This document shows positions 1-5,265 of a DNA stretch of 5,265 nucleotides, piece by piece. The stretch is taken from contig JAKBBE010000171.1 of NCBI GenBank assembly GCA_021826035.1, positions 1-5,265 on the forward strand, given 5' to 3'. Source of the DNA: Pseudomonadota bacterium (GTDB lineage Bacteria > Pseudomonadota > Gammaproteobacteria > Steroidobacterales > Steroidobacteraceae). The notes under the pieces are model-generated. The model did no database searches and was not told the origin of the DNA. It saw only the letters and a list, made by a program, of their open reading frames with translations. Made by a program: the position numbers and the translations under genes. Numbering within the stretch: the first letter of the stretch is position 1; each line of letters starts with the position of its first letter.

Positions 1-865
1 GCCCCGCCTGGTCGCAATACACCACCGCGCTCGCCCCTTGCATGACCACGGCGGCCACGGGCACGACGAACGCGGACTGCGGCGGCTGCTCGAGGCGCAG
101 GTGCACCCACTCCCCGGGCAGCAGCGGTGCGCTCGGTGGCGGCGTCACGTAGAGCGCGACCAGCCCGGACTGACGGGCGCTGTGGCCGATGCTGCGCACC
201 CGTCCGGTGCCCGACCAACCGGCGAGACGGATCCGCACCGGCTGCCCGCGCGTCAACCGCATGGCACTGCGCGGGGCGACCAGCGCCTCGATCCACGGCG
301 TGCCGCGCCCGTCCAGCGTCACGATGGCCGTCCCTGCACTGACCACCGCGCCGGTGGGGACCTGATAATTGACGATGCCGGCGAACGGCGCACGCAGCGC
401 CTGATTGGCGAGCTGGCCTTCCAGTGCCTGCACCTGCGCCTGCATCTGCGTCTCGGTGGCCCGACTGCCCTGCAGCACCTGCAGCGAGACGACGCCGTCG
501 TGATACAAAGTGTGATTGCGCTGCACGTTCAGCTGCGCCAGACGCAACTGAGTCCGAGCCGCCTGCAGACTCGCTTGCAGCCCCGGGGGCGTCACGCGCG
601 CCAGCAACGCTCCGGCACGCACCTCACCGACCGGTCGGGCGGGCTCGCGCACCCGTCCGCTCAGCGGCGCGCTCAACGTCACGTGATTGACGCTGCGCAC
701 GCGCGCGATGACGTGAACCGGACTGAGCCACGAGGAGCGCTGCACCGGTGCGGTCTGCACCGGCACCGCGGCCCACGCGGTGCCGGACAACCCGATCAGA
801 ACGGCCGCCAGGAAGGGCATCCCCGACACGGGCCTGTGCACAGGGGGGGTACGCATCGGTTTCAT
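1..865 (-). CDS. Periplasmic adaptor (membrane-fusion protein, HlyD/RND type), partial
   Basis: The gene runs off the left edge; 288 residues are visible and the C-terminus is missing. Such adaptors bridge an inner-membrane pump and a TolC-type channel. The N-terminus looks like a signal peptide: a hydrophobic stretch at about residues 16-30 ends in AWA|AVPV (cleavage after about A32). It is followed by a lipoyl-like half (about 55-92), a short helical hairpin rich in Q, A and L (about 93-145), the second lipoyl half (about 147-185, LRAPFAGIV then GAVVSAGTAI) and a beta-barrel region (about 190-262, GQPVRIRL and LPGEWVHLRL). VPVAAVV then opens the membrane-proximal domain. I chose the start at 865 because GGAGAA lies 11 bases upstream and the ATG overlaps the channel gene's stop as ATGA, implying translational coupling. 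The hairpin is short, and the substrate class cannot be told from what is visible. Family confidence is high. Confidence 0.9.
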   Translation of the reverse strand, partial: MKPMRTPPVHRPVSGMPFLAAVLIGLSGTAWAAVPVQTAPVQRSSWLSPVHVIARVRSVNHVTLSAPLSGRVREPARPVGEVRAGALLARVTPPGLQASLQAARTQLRLAQLNVQRNHTLYHDGVVSLQVLQGSRATETQMQAQVQALEGQLANQALRAPFAGIVNYQVPTGAVVSAGTAIVTLDGRGTPWIEALVAPRSAMRLTRGQPVRIRLAGWSGTGRVRSIGHSARQSGLVALYVTPPPSAPLLPGEWVHLRLEQPPQSAFVVPVAAVVMQGASAVVYCDQAG

Positions 866-2370
866 CTCGCTGATCGTTCTCCGGGATAGGTGCCGGCATC
901 GAGCCGCAGTTGCGTATGCGCCAGGTGCAGCAGCGCCAGCGTCGTGGCCACCTGCAGTCTCGCCTGCAGCCAGCTGCTCTCGGCCTGGGCAAGATCCAAG
1001 GCATTGAGGGTTCCGGCCTTGTAGCCGTCGCGCGTCATCTCATAGACGGAACGGGCATCGCGTCGCTGTTTGAGCGCCTCGTGGTACGCACGGTCCGCGG
1101 CCTGCGCGCTGCCATAGTCGCGCGCGATCGTCATCCGAATCTGCAACAGCACCGTGCGCCGGGCGGCGCGAAGCGCGGCCACCTGATTGTCGGCGTCCGC
1201 GATCCGATCGCGCTGCGCGCCAAAATCGAACAGCGGCATACTGAAGCCGAGAAAGACCTGCCAGCCCAGATCGCGCGACGTGGGCGTCGCGGGCGCATCG
1301 ACCCCGTAGCCGACGTTGGCCATGAGGGACGGCAGCCGCGCGGCGCGCAGGCTGCGCGCCTGGGCACGCCCGAGGGCGATCTGCCGGCGGGATACCTGCA
1401 GCATCGGCTGCGACTCTCCGGCGCGCGCGATCCACTGCGAGGGCATCGGCAAGGGTCGCTCCGGCGGGAGCAGGTGCGGCAGCGCCAAGGGCGCCGACGC
1501 GGCCCGACCGAGCAGCATATTGAGTGCGCGTCGGGCGGCACTGCGCTGCGCCTGCGCCTGCTCAAGTCCGCTTTGTGCATTGTGCAGCAGCAGGCGCGTC
1601 TGGGCGAGATCGAGCACGGCGGCGGCACCGACGTCGTATTCCTGGTGCGTGCCGCGATAGAGCACGCCCACCGAATGCACCGTGCTGGTCCAGATCCGCA
1701 CGCGGGCCCCGAGCAACGCCAGCTGATACCAGGCGCCGGCGACCTGTGCCGCGACGGTGAGCCGGGTCAGGGCCTGTTCGTCGGCCGCCAGCGCAGCGCG
1801 ATCCCGGGCGAGCCGATCCAGGGCCAGCAGTTGCGGGGAATACAGCGGGACGGACAGTTCGACCAGGCCGGCCGTCTCGCGCGGGCCGTTCGCATTGGCA
1901 TACAGCGCCTGGCCGTTGCGTGTTTGATTCCAGTACCGTCCGCCGACCAGCGACAGCCGGGGCAGCAACGCCGCGCGGCCCGCGCGCGCCCCGTACTGCG
2001 CCGCTCGGTGCAGATCGGCGGCCTGCTCGATCTGCGGCGCCACGCGCAGAGCGCTCGCCACCGCACTCGCCAGCGACAATACTGCGGTGCGCGGCGGCGG
2101 CGACCCGCTGGAGGCCAGTGCGCCCCCTGCCGGCAGCGACGACGCGATCGAAACGATCAGCGCACGCCGCCACCACGAGGCGCCGAGGATGGCGCGCCGG
2201 TGCGAATGCTCACGACCCTCGGCCCGACCGACCGCCGCAGGCCGGGAGCGCGCCGCACGAGCACCGCGGCGGCTCCCGCCATACGAAGCCCGCCCCGACG
2301 GTGCCCTCGCCGCGCCTTCGCGGCCTGCGCAGCGCTCGCTCTCATCCTGTGTATCCCGGTCCTGCCGCAT
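862..2370 (-). CDS. TolC-family outer-membrane efflux channel
   Basis: 502 residues. It forms the outer-membrane and periplasmic tunnel of a tripartite exporter and is first in an operon with the adaptor. The two-fold internal repeat of the OEP/TolC family is visible: residues about 95-290 and 312-492 align, with VLDLAQTRLLL (252-262) matching ALDLAQAESSW (457-467), each following a Y..G segment. ALLPRLSLVGG (134-144) and ARLPSLMANVG (344-354) also correspond. A signal peptide core lies at about 70-86 (ALIVSIASS to ALA|SSG). There is no lipobox Cys, so it is probably not a lipoprotein. The frame is open upstream to 2745, but I chose ATG 2370: GAGGG (2375-2379) lies just before it, and the promoter and operators are immediately upstream. 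This start leaves an odd Arg-rich stretch of about 65 residues before the signal core, with no in-frame ATG, GTG or TTG found inside it. Confidence 0.9.
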   Translation of the reverse strand: MRQDRDTQDESERCAGREGAARAPSGRASYGGSRRGARAARSRPAAVGRAEGREHSHRRAILGASWWRRALIVSIASSLPAGGALASSGSPPPRTAVLSLASAVASALRVAPQIEQAADLHRAAQYGARAGRAALLPRLSLVGGRYWNQTRNGQALYANANGPRETAGLVELSVPLYSPQLLALDRLARDRAALAADEQALTRLTVAAQVAGAWYQLALLGARVRIWTSTVHSVGVLYRGTHQEYDVGAAAVLDLAQTRLLLHNAQSGLEQAQAQRSAARRALNMLLGRAASAPLALPHLLPPERPLPMPSQWIARAGESQPMLQVSRRQIALGRAQARSLRAARLPSLMANVGYGVDAPATPTSRDLGWQVFLGFSMPLFDFGAQRDRIADADNQVAALRAARRTVLLQIRMTIARDYGSAQAADRAYHEALKQRRDARSVYEMTRDGYKAGTLNALDLAQAESSWLQARLQVATTLALLHLAHTQLRLDAGTYPGERSAR

Positions 2371-2381
2371 CTCACCCTCTT

Positions 2382-2397
2382 TACGACTTTTGTCGTA
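2382..2397. promoter_or_regulatory. Operator copy 2, TACGAC-N4-GTCGTA, at the transcription start
   Basis: A perfect 6-bp inverted repeat with centre TTTT, its midpoint 27 bp from that of the first copy. It begins at the predicted transcription start and ends just before the ribosome binding site of the channel gene, so a bound protein would block initiation or early elongation. In RNA the same bases could form a 6-bp hairpin, but the second DNA copy outside the transcript favours an operator. Confidence 0.7.
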
Positions 2398-2404
2398 TCG
2401 AGGC

Positions 2405-2433
2405 AGCGTACGACCGACGTCGTAGAAGTTCAA
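2405..2433 (-). promoter_or_regulatory. Predicted sigma70 promoter of the efflux operon
   Basis: Read on the minus strand, TTGAAC (2428-2433) and TACGCT (2405-2410) are separated by exactly 17 bases, a fair -35/-10 pair. The predicted transcription start is near 2398, about 28 bases before the channel gene's ATG at 2370. The -10 is only a moderate match (TA...T). The promoter is interleaved with two identical palindromes, which supports this being the regulated control region. Confidence 0.6.
2409..2424. promoter_or_regulatory. Operator copy 1, TACGAC-N4-GTCGTA, in the promoter spacer
   Basis: A perfect 6-bp inverted repeat with a 4-bp centre (CGAC). It fills most of the spacer between the predicted -35 and -10 and overlaps two bases of the -10. 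The second copy has identical arms and the same 4-bp gap, while the centre differs; that conservation pattern is what a dimeric repressor site shows. A TetR-like protein is the likely binder (inference); no such gene is in the window. Confidence 0.7.
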
Positions 2434-2508
2434 GGGTGATGACGGCAGTCGCTTCGCCGGCGCGCCCCGTCCGCGGCCGTGCCTCGAGCCCCGTCCCAAC
2501 GCGATATT
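2434..2508. other. Intergenic stretch between the two divergent promoters
   Basis: About 75 GC-rich bases between the efflux -35 and the candidate sigma-operon promoter. It includes self-complementary GGCGCGCC and CCGCGG, but these are expected at this base composition. I see no further site or gene in it. Confidence 0.4.
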
Positions 2509-2536
2509 GAAACCTTTCCCCCCGCTCGACCGTATA
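2509..2536 (+). promoter_or_regulatory. Candidate ECF-type promoter of the sigma operon
   Basis: GAAACC (2509-2514) and CGTATA (2531-2536) are separated by exactly 16 bases. ECF sigma factors commonly use an AAC-containing -35 and a CGT-type -10 at 16-17 bp. For SigF of Caulobacter I recall a GTAACC-N16-CGAA type site, which this resembles. Because the first downstream gene is an ECF sigma factor, positive autoregulation is the natural reading. The predicted start is near 2543, giving a leader of about 237 bases. A sigma70 reading (TTGAAA 2507-2512, TATATA 2533-2538) is possible but has a 20-bp spacer, which is too long. Confidence 0.5.
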
Positions 2537-2544
2537 TAGGGGGA

Positions 2545-2561
2545 CAGGACCGTGAGTCCTG
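2545..2561 (+). repeat. Inverted repeat / hairpin near the leader 5' end
   Basis: CAGGAC and GTCCTG form a perfect 6-bp stem with a 5-base loop (CGTGA). It would be at the very 5' end of a transcript from the candidate ECF promoter, where hairpins often protect mRNA. A protein-binding palindrome is the alternative. Confidence 0.45.
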
Positions 2562-2572
2562 CGGCTGGTGCG

Positions 2573-2586
2573 CTCCTCTGGAGGAG
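2573..2586 (+). repeat. CTCCTC-TG-GAGGAG palindrome over a Shine-Dalgarno-like site
   Basis: The arms are perfectly complementary. As RNA it folds into about five pairs closing a CTGG tetraloop, which would mask the GAGGAG that precedes ATG 2591. It may be a chance product of a purine-rich ribosome binding site next to its complement. Confidence 0.4.
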
Positions 2587-2590
2587 TTCA

Positions 2591-2767
2591 ATGGGTGCTG
2601 AATGCTCATCTGCGCGGTACGAGACCGGCCCTGCCCTGTGGCACCCGGCGGTATTGCACGGCCCTGGGCGCAGCCGTCCGCGCGTCGCGCGTGAGTTACA
2701 CTCGAGTCGGAACCTGCCGTGGGATTTCAGCCCCTCGTACTGCACCCGGGCCCGATCGGCCCGCTGA
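2591..2767 (+). CDS. Possible 58-residue leader ORF (speculative)
   Basis: ATG 2591 is preceded by GAGGAG at 2581-2586, four bases away, one of the best ribosome binding sites in the window apart from slightly tight spacing. The ORF encodes 58 residues rich in R, S and P, with Cys at positions 5 and 51, no hydrophobic segment and no family I recognise. Its TGA (2765-2767) overlaps the first bases of the sigma-factor ribosome binding site, so a ribosome finishing here would be placed to reinitiate at TTG 2780. Third-position G/C content is somewhat lower than in the confident genes, and the frame stays open upstream, so it may not be a gene. It does not resemble the methionine-rich peptide of hypochlorite-response systems, because it has only the initiator Met. 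Confidence 0.25.
   Translation: MGAECSSARYETGPALWHPAVLHGPGRSRPRVARELHSSRNLPWDFSPSYCTRARSAR
2747..2763 (+). repeat. GC hairpin just before the sigma-factor ribosome binding site
   Basis: CGGGCC and GGCCCG form a perfect six-pair all-GC stem with loop CGATC. It ends three bases before the GAGGAGAG at 2766-2773. With no T-run it is unlikely to terminate transcription; it could limit the site's pairing with other leader segments or influence initiation. Confidence 0.45.
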
Positions 2768-2779
2768 GGAGAGCGTCGT

Positions 2780-3310
2780 TTGGCGGACGATCACTGGCGC
2801 GGCCTGATGCTGGCCGCCCAAGCGGGCGATGCGGCGGCCTATCGGCGCCTGCTGGTCGAGGCCGGAGGCTGGCTGCGGACCTATTACGCCCGGCGGCTGC
2901 CCGCCTCCCTGGTCGACGATGCGACCCAGGAGGTGCTGCTGGCCGTGCACACCAAGCGGCACACGTACGATCCGGCGAAGCCCTTCGGCCCGTGGCTCGC
3001 GGCGATCGCCCGTTACAAATGGATCGACCGGCTGCGCGCCATGAAGGACGCCCGCACGGAAGAGCTGCCGGAGGACATTGCCGTACGCGATCACGGCGAG
3101 GCGGTGCAGAGCGCGAGCGTGCTCGAGCGACTGCTCGAGCGGATCAAGCCGGCACAGGCCAATGCCATCCGCCTGGTGAAGCTCGAGGGCCTGAGCATCA
3201 AGGAGACGGCCGAGCGGCTCGATCAGACCGTCGCGCTGGTCAAAGTGAACATCCACAGAGGACTGCGGAAATTGGGCGAACTGGCGCGGGAGGAGAGCCA
3301 TGAAGCTTGA
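2780..3310 (+). CDS. ECF-family RNA polymerase sigma factor (SigF-like, NrsF-linked)
   Basis: 176 residues, a normal ECF length. The sigma2 domain spans about residues 8-88, with the region-2 core DDATQEVLLAVH (46-57) followed by FGPWLAAIARYKWIDRLR (69-86), typical of the -10 recognition helix. The sigma4 domain spans about 112-166, with a helix-turn-helix in LSIKETAERL (138-147) and VALVKVNIHRGLRKL (151-165). It directs RNA polymerase to a stress regulon. I chose the TTG start at 2780 because GAGGAGAG (2766-2773) lies six bases upstream; the next in-frame ATG (2807) would cut the first sigma2 helix and lacks such a site. It overlaps the anti-sigma gene by 11 bases. That neighbour, plus msrP and msrQ, suggests a SigF-type oxidative or metal stress regulator, as in Caulobacter and Azospira. 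The inducer here is not known. Confidence 0.93.
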   Translation: MADDHWRGLMLAAQAGDAAAYRRLLVEAGGWLRTYYARRLPASLVDDATQEVLLAVHTKRHTYDPAKPFGPWLAAIARYKWIDRLRAMKDARTEELPEDIAVRDHGEAVQSASVLERLLERIKPAQANAIRLVKLEGLSIKETAERLDQTVALVKVNIHRGLRKLGELAREESHEA

Positions 3311-3941
3311 CTCCCTGATCGATGAGCTGACCGAGGACCTCGCCCCGGTGCGACCGCGGCGCCTCTGGGCCGACCTGCTGATGTTGGCGCTGATTGCGGC
3401 GGTCGAACTGACGCTGCTGTTCGCCCTCGGCATTGCCCACCTCGACCTGCAGCGCATCGCCGCCCAGCCGACCATGGGCTGGCGGCTGGTCAGTCTCGGG
3501 GTGATCTCGGTGATGAGCGGCTTTCTGGCCGTGCGCTCGCTCGACCCGGCCTACTCGGCGAAGGAAGGGCTGCGCTGGCTCGCGCTGATCGTCGCTCTGT
3601 GTCTGCTCTACGGCCTGGTCATGAACGGTCTGCCGGCGGGAACCGCCAGCCTCCTGCACCGCCTCGCCTGGCGAAGCGGCATCCAGTGCGCCTCGAAAAT
3701 CGTGCTGCTGTCGTTGCCGCCGCTCGCGGCACTGGCGCTGCTGTGCCGCCGCGGCGCACCGACCGATCTGCGCCGCACGCCGCTGCTCAGCGGTTTGGCC
3801 GCGGCCGCCTGGGGCGCGTTCGTGTTCGTGTTCGCCTGCCCGTTCAACGATCCGCTGTACATCGTGGTGTGGTACGGGATCGCCTGCGGCCTGGTCACGC
3901 TCGCAGCGCGGCTGATGATGCCGCGCATCGCGCGCTGGTGA
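3300..3941 (+). CDS. nrsF: NrsF/DUF1109-family membrane anti-sigma factor
   Basis: 213 residues with six likely membrane segments, at about 24-46, 62-78, 90-108, 131-149, 163-180 and 185-204. The short N-terminal tail (KLDSLIDELTEDLAPVRP) is predicted cytosolic and is the likely sigma-contacting part. The family signatures are visible: SGIQCASKIVLLSLPP (126-141) and CPFNDPLYIVVWYG (180-193), each with one conserved Cys (C130, C180). In the family, NrsF sequesters its cognate ECF sigma factor, and these cysteines have been implicated in sensing redox or metal stress. The start at 3300 is backed by GGGAGGAGAG at 3288-3297 and overlaps the sigma gene's end by 11 bases. This fits coupled synthesis of the pair. 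Confidence 0.9.
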   Translation: MKLDSLIDELTEDLAPVRPRRLWADLLMLALIAAVELTLLFALGIAHLDLQRIAAQPTMGWRLVSLGVISVMSGFLAVRSLDPAYSAKEGLRWLALIVALCLLYGLVMNGLPAGTASLLHRLAWRSGIQCASKIVLLSLPPLAALALLCRRGAPTDLRRTPLLSGLAAAAWGAFVFVFACPFNDPLYIVVWYGIACGLVTLAARLMMPRIARW

Positions 3942-4008
3942 GCCGAGACACGCCCCCGCTCCCCGCGCACTCGATCCGGTGTTCTGTACCGCCTGAAGGA
4001 CTCTCGAC
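3942..4008 (+). other. Short spacer between nrsF and msrP
   Basis: 67 bases. Apart from the msrP ribosome binding site (AAGGA, 3996-4000) I see no hairpin terminator, no copy of the GAAACC-N16-CGTATA element and no convincing sigma70 promoter. It reads as an intra-operon gap. Confidence 0.5.
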
Positions 4009-4992
4009 ATGACAACCCGCATCCCGCGTATCGCGCCGTCGGAAATCACCCCGCCCGAGACGTACTTCAACCGGCGCGCGTTCCTCTCCGCGGCGCTCGC
4101 CGCCGGCGCCGGCGCATCGCTCGGTCGAGCCGCCGCCGCCGTCGTGCCGGCCGCCGCCGGCGCTCCCCTTCAGTACCGATACAACGCGGCCGACTCCGTC
4201 GCCGCGCTGGTGCATGCGCCCGATCAGGACGAGACGCCGAACACCTGGGAGCAGATCACCCACTACAACAACTTCTACGAGTTCGGCACCAGCAAGACCG
4301 ATCCGGCGCGCTACGCCGGACAATTGCAGACCCGTCCGTGGAACCTCACGGTCGCCGGTGAGGCCGAAGTCACCGGCGACTTGCCGCTGGAGAAATTTCT
4401 CAATCCCTACGCGCTCGAGGAGCGCATCTACCGCTTCCGCTGCGTCGAAGCCTGGTCGATGGTGATTCCCTGGGTGGGCTTTCCGCTCGCGCAGCTGCTG
4501 AAGCAGTTCAAGCCCACTTCGCGCGCCAAGTACGTCACGTTCGAGACGCTCTACCGCCCGAGCCAGATGCCCGGACAGCGCGTGCCGATCCTGAAATGGC
4601 CCTACCTGGAGGGGTTGCGCATCGATGAGGCGATGAATCCCCTCGCCTTCATGGTGGTCGGACTGTACGGGCGGGTGCTGCCGAACCAGAACGGCGCACC
4701 GCTGCGACTGATCGTGCCGTGGAAGTACGGCTTCAAGAGCATCAAGTCCATCGTGCGCATCGCCTTCACCGAGCAGCAGCCCCAGACCACCTGGAGCCTC
4801 GCCGCACCCAACGAGTACGGCTTCTATGCCAACGTCAACCCGCAGGTACCGCATCCGCGCTGGAGCCAGTCCTCGGAGCGGCGCATCGGGGCGTCCCTGT
4901 TTCACGAACGGCAGGCGACACTGATGTTCAACGGGTATGCCGAGGAGGTCGCCTACCTCTACCGGGGCATGAACCTGCACCAGGACTTCTGA
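4009..4992 (+). CDS. msrP: Protein-methionine-sulfoxide reductase, molybdopterin subunit MsrP (YedY)
   Basis: 327 residues, the usual length. MsrP reduces methionine sulfoxide in periplasmic proteins, taking electrons from MsrQ. A twin-arginine signal, [13 protein letters not shown] (21-33), follows the family-typical leader [10 protein letters not shown], so it is exported folded with its cofactor. The oxidoreductase molybdopterin fold fills about residues 60-327. The molybdenum-ligating cysteine is C145 in the motif [15 protein letters not shown] (141-155), with family motifs [13 protein letters not shown] (84-96) and [14 protein letters not shown] near the middle. The start at 4009 has AAGGA (3996-4000) eight bases upstream. 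It lies 67 bases after nrsF with no terminator or clear promoter in between, and 20 bases before msrQ, so a single sigma-controlled transcript is likely. Confidence 0.97.
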   Translation: MTTRIPRIAPSEITPPETYFNRRAFLSAALAAGAGASLGRAAAAVVPAAAGAPLQYRYNAADSVAALVHAPDQDETPNTWEQITHYNNFYEFGTSKTDPARYAGQLQTRPWNLTVAGEAEVTGDLPLEKFLNPYALEERIYRFRCVEAWSMVIPWVGFPLAQLLKQFKPTSRAKYVTFETLYRPSQMPGQRVPILKWPYLEGLRIDEAMNPLAFMVVGLYGRVLPNQNGAPLRLIVPWKYGFKSIKSIVRIAFTEQQPQTTWSLAAPNEYGFYANVNPQVPHPRWSQSSERRIGASLFHERQATLMFNGYAEEVAYLYRGMNLHQDF

Positions 4993-5012
4993 GCACCGAG
5001 CCGCACGCGCCC

Positions 5013-5265
5013 ATGAGTGACCTTCGCACTACCCTACCCCGGCCGTTCCTCGGATTGACCGTCGAGCGGCGTTACCGCTTCCTCTACAAGCCGCTGGTGT
5101 TCCTCGCCTGCCTGATCCCGCTGGCGTGGATGACCTGTGCGCTGTTCGGCTGGTTCGGCTTCAGCGCCGGGGTCGATCAGGTGAAATTCCTCGAGCTGCG
5201 CTGCGGCAAGACGGCGCTCAACATGATCCTGCTGACGCTGCTGGTCACCCCGGTGCGCCAGCTCG
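5013..5265 (+). CDS. msrQ: MsrQ, haem-binding membrane subunit of the MsrPQ system, partial
   Basis: 84 complete codons are visible before the right edge. MsrQ is a multi-spanning b-haem protein of the ferric-reductase-like type that passes electrons from the quinone pool to periplasmic MsrP. Visible features are a basic N-terminal stretch (ERRYRFLYKP), a first membrane helix at about residues 27-48 (LVFLACLIPLAWMTCALFGW), then LRCGKTALNMILLTLLVTPVRQL (about 62-84). The GxTAL core and LL.TP ending of this segment match the start of the second helix in MsrQ. ATG 5013 follows msrP by 20 bases. Its ribosome binding site is weak (only a GAG-like element near 4997-4999), so coupling to msrP translation is possible. 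The haem-ligating histidines would be beyond the edge. Confidence 0.92.
   Translation, partial: MSDLRTTLPRPFLGLTVERRYRFLYKPLVFLACLIPLAWMTCALFGWFGFSAGVDQVKFLELRCGKTALNMILLTLLVTPVRQL

Larger units (their letters stand above)
2543..2779 (+). promoter_or_regulatory. Long structured 5' leader of the sigma operon
   Basis: About 237 bases lie between the candidate transcription start and the TTG of the sigma gene. It holds three inverted repeats: 2545-2561, 2573-2586 and 2747-2763. None is followed by a T-run, so they are not intrinsic terminators. The last one sits two bases before the sigma-factor ribosome binding site. CTCCTC at 2573-2578 is complementary both to the adjacent GAGGAG and to the GAGGAG of the sigma ribosome binding site. 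No known riboswitch class was recognised. The extent depends on the promoter call. Confidence 0.35.

Noticed and set aside
488..502. ACGAC-GCC-GTCGT inverted repeat inside the adaptor gene as a third operator
   Set aside because: The spacer is 3 rather than 4, the outer bases are missing, and it lies in coding sequence far from a promoter.
38..889. Plus-strand open frame of 283 codons opposite the adaptor gene
   Set aside because: The minus-strand frame encodes a typical membrane-fusion protein with signal peptide and lipoyl halves. The plus-strand translation has no family features.
910..2439. Plus-strand open frame of 509 codons opposite the TolC gene
   Set aside because: Its translation is rich in R, G, Q and A without domain features, and the minus strand encodes a TolC channel with an internal repeat and signal peptide. 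It is a shadow frame.
2709..2740. GGAACC (2709-2714) with CGTAC (2736-2740) as an ECF promoter nearer the sigma gene
   Set aside because: The -35 box is good, but the spacer is 21 bases, well above the 16-17 that ECF sigma factors use. No CGT-like element occurs at the right distance.
2371..2745. Upstream extension of the TolC frame to the ATG at 2745
   Set aside because: It would run through the predicted promoter and both operators and across the divergent control region. The extra residues look random, and a ribosome binding site sits at 2370.
2747..2763. GC hairpin read as an intrinsic terminator before the sigma gene
   Set aside because: No T-rich run follows it; a ribosome binding site does.
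4126..4165. GCC-rich low-complexity run as a functional repeat
   Set aside because: It encodes the alanine-rich end of the MsrP Tat signal region and is explained by that composition.
3895..4980. Long minus-strand open frame antisense to msrP (361 codons), and another at 3240-4070
   Set aside because: Both lie opposite well-supported genes with clear family motifs. Open frames on the reverse strand are routine at this GC content, and the translations are low-complexity with no recognisable domain.

Overview
The window is very GC-rich, and every confident gene has a strong G/C third-position bias. The gene content (Tat-exported MsrP with MsrQ, an ECF sigma factor paired with an NrsF-type anti-sigma factor, and a TolC/membrane-fusion export pair) points to a high-GC Gram-negative proteobacterium. 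A beta- or gammaproteobacterium seems most likely, but the sequence alone does not fix this.

Layout. Two gene clusters diverge from an intergenic region at about 2371-2779. Leftward on the minus strand runs an efflux operon. A TolC-family outer-membrane channel (862-2370) is followed, with a 4-base ATGA overlap, by a periplasmic adaptor of the HlyD/RND membrane-fusion type (865 to beyond the left edge). The inner-membrane pump, normally the third part, would lie outside the window. Rightward on the plus strand run an ECF sigma factor (2780-3310, TTG start), an NrsF/DUF1109 multi-spanning anti-sigma factor (3300-3941, 11-base overlap), the molybdopterin methionine sulfoxide reductase MsrP (4009-4992), and the start of its haem membrane partner MsrQ (5013 to beyond the right edge).

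How they work together. The rightward genes form a plausible self-contained stress circuit. NrsF would hold the sigma factor at the membrane, oxidative or metal stress would release it, and the sigma factor would raise its own operon. The products MsrP and MsrQ repair oxidised methionines in periplasmic proteins with electrons from the quinone pool. Related SigF/NrsF systems are known from Caulobacter and from hypochlorite defence in Azospira. The leftward genes would export a toxic compound.

The most informative part is the intergenic region. The efflux promoter carries two perfect copies of a 16-bp palindrome (TACGAC-N4-GTCGTA), one inside the -35/-10 spacer and one at the predicted transcription start. 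This is the layout expected for a TetR-like repressor, and no such regulator is encoded in the window. On the other side, a candidate ECF-type promoter (GAAACC-N16-CGTATA) would give a leader of about 240 bases. That leader holds three inverted repeats and a possible 58-residue leader ORF whose stop overlaps the sigma-factor ribosome binding site.
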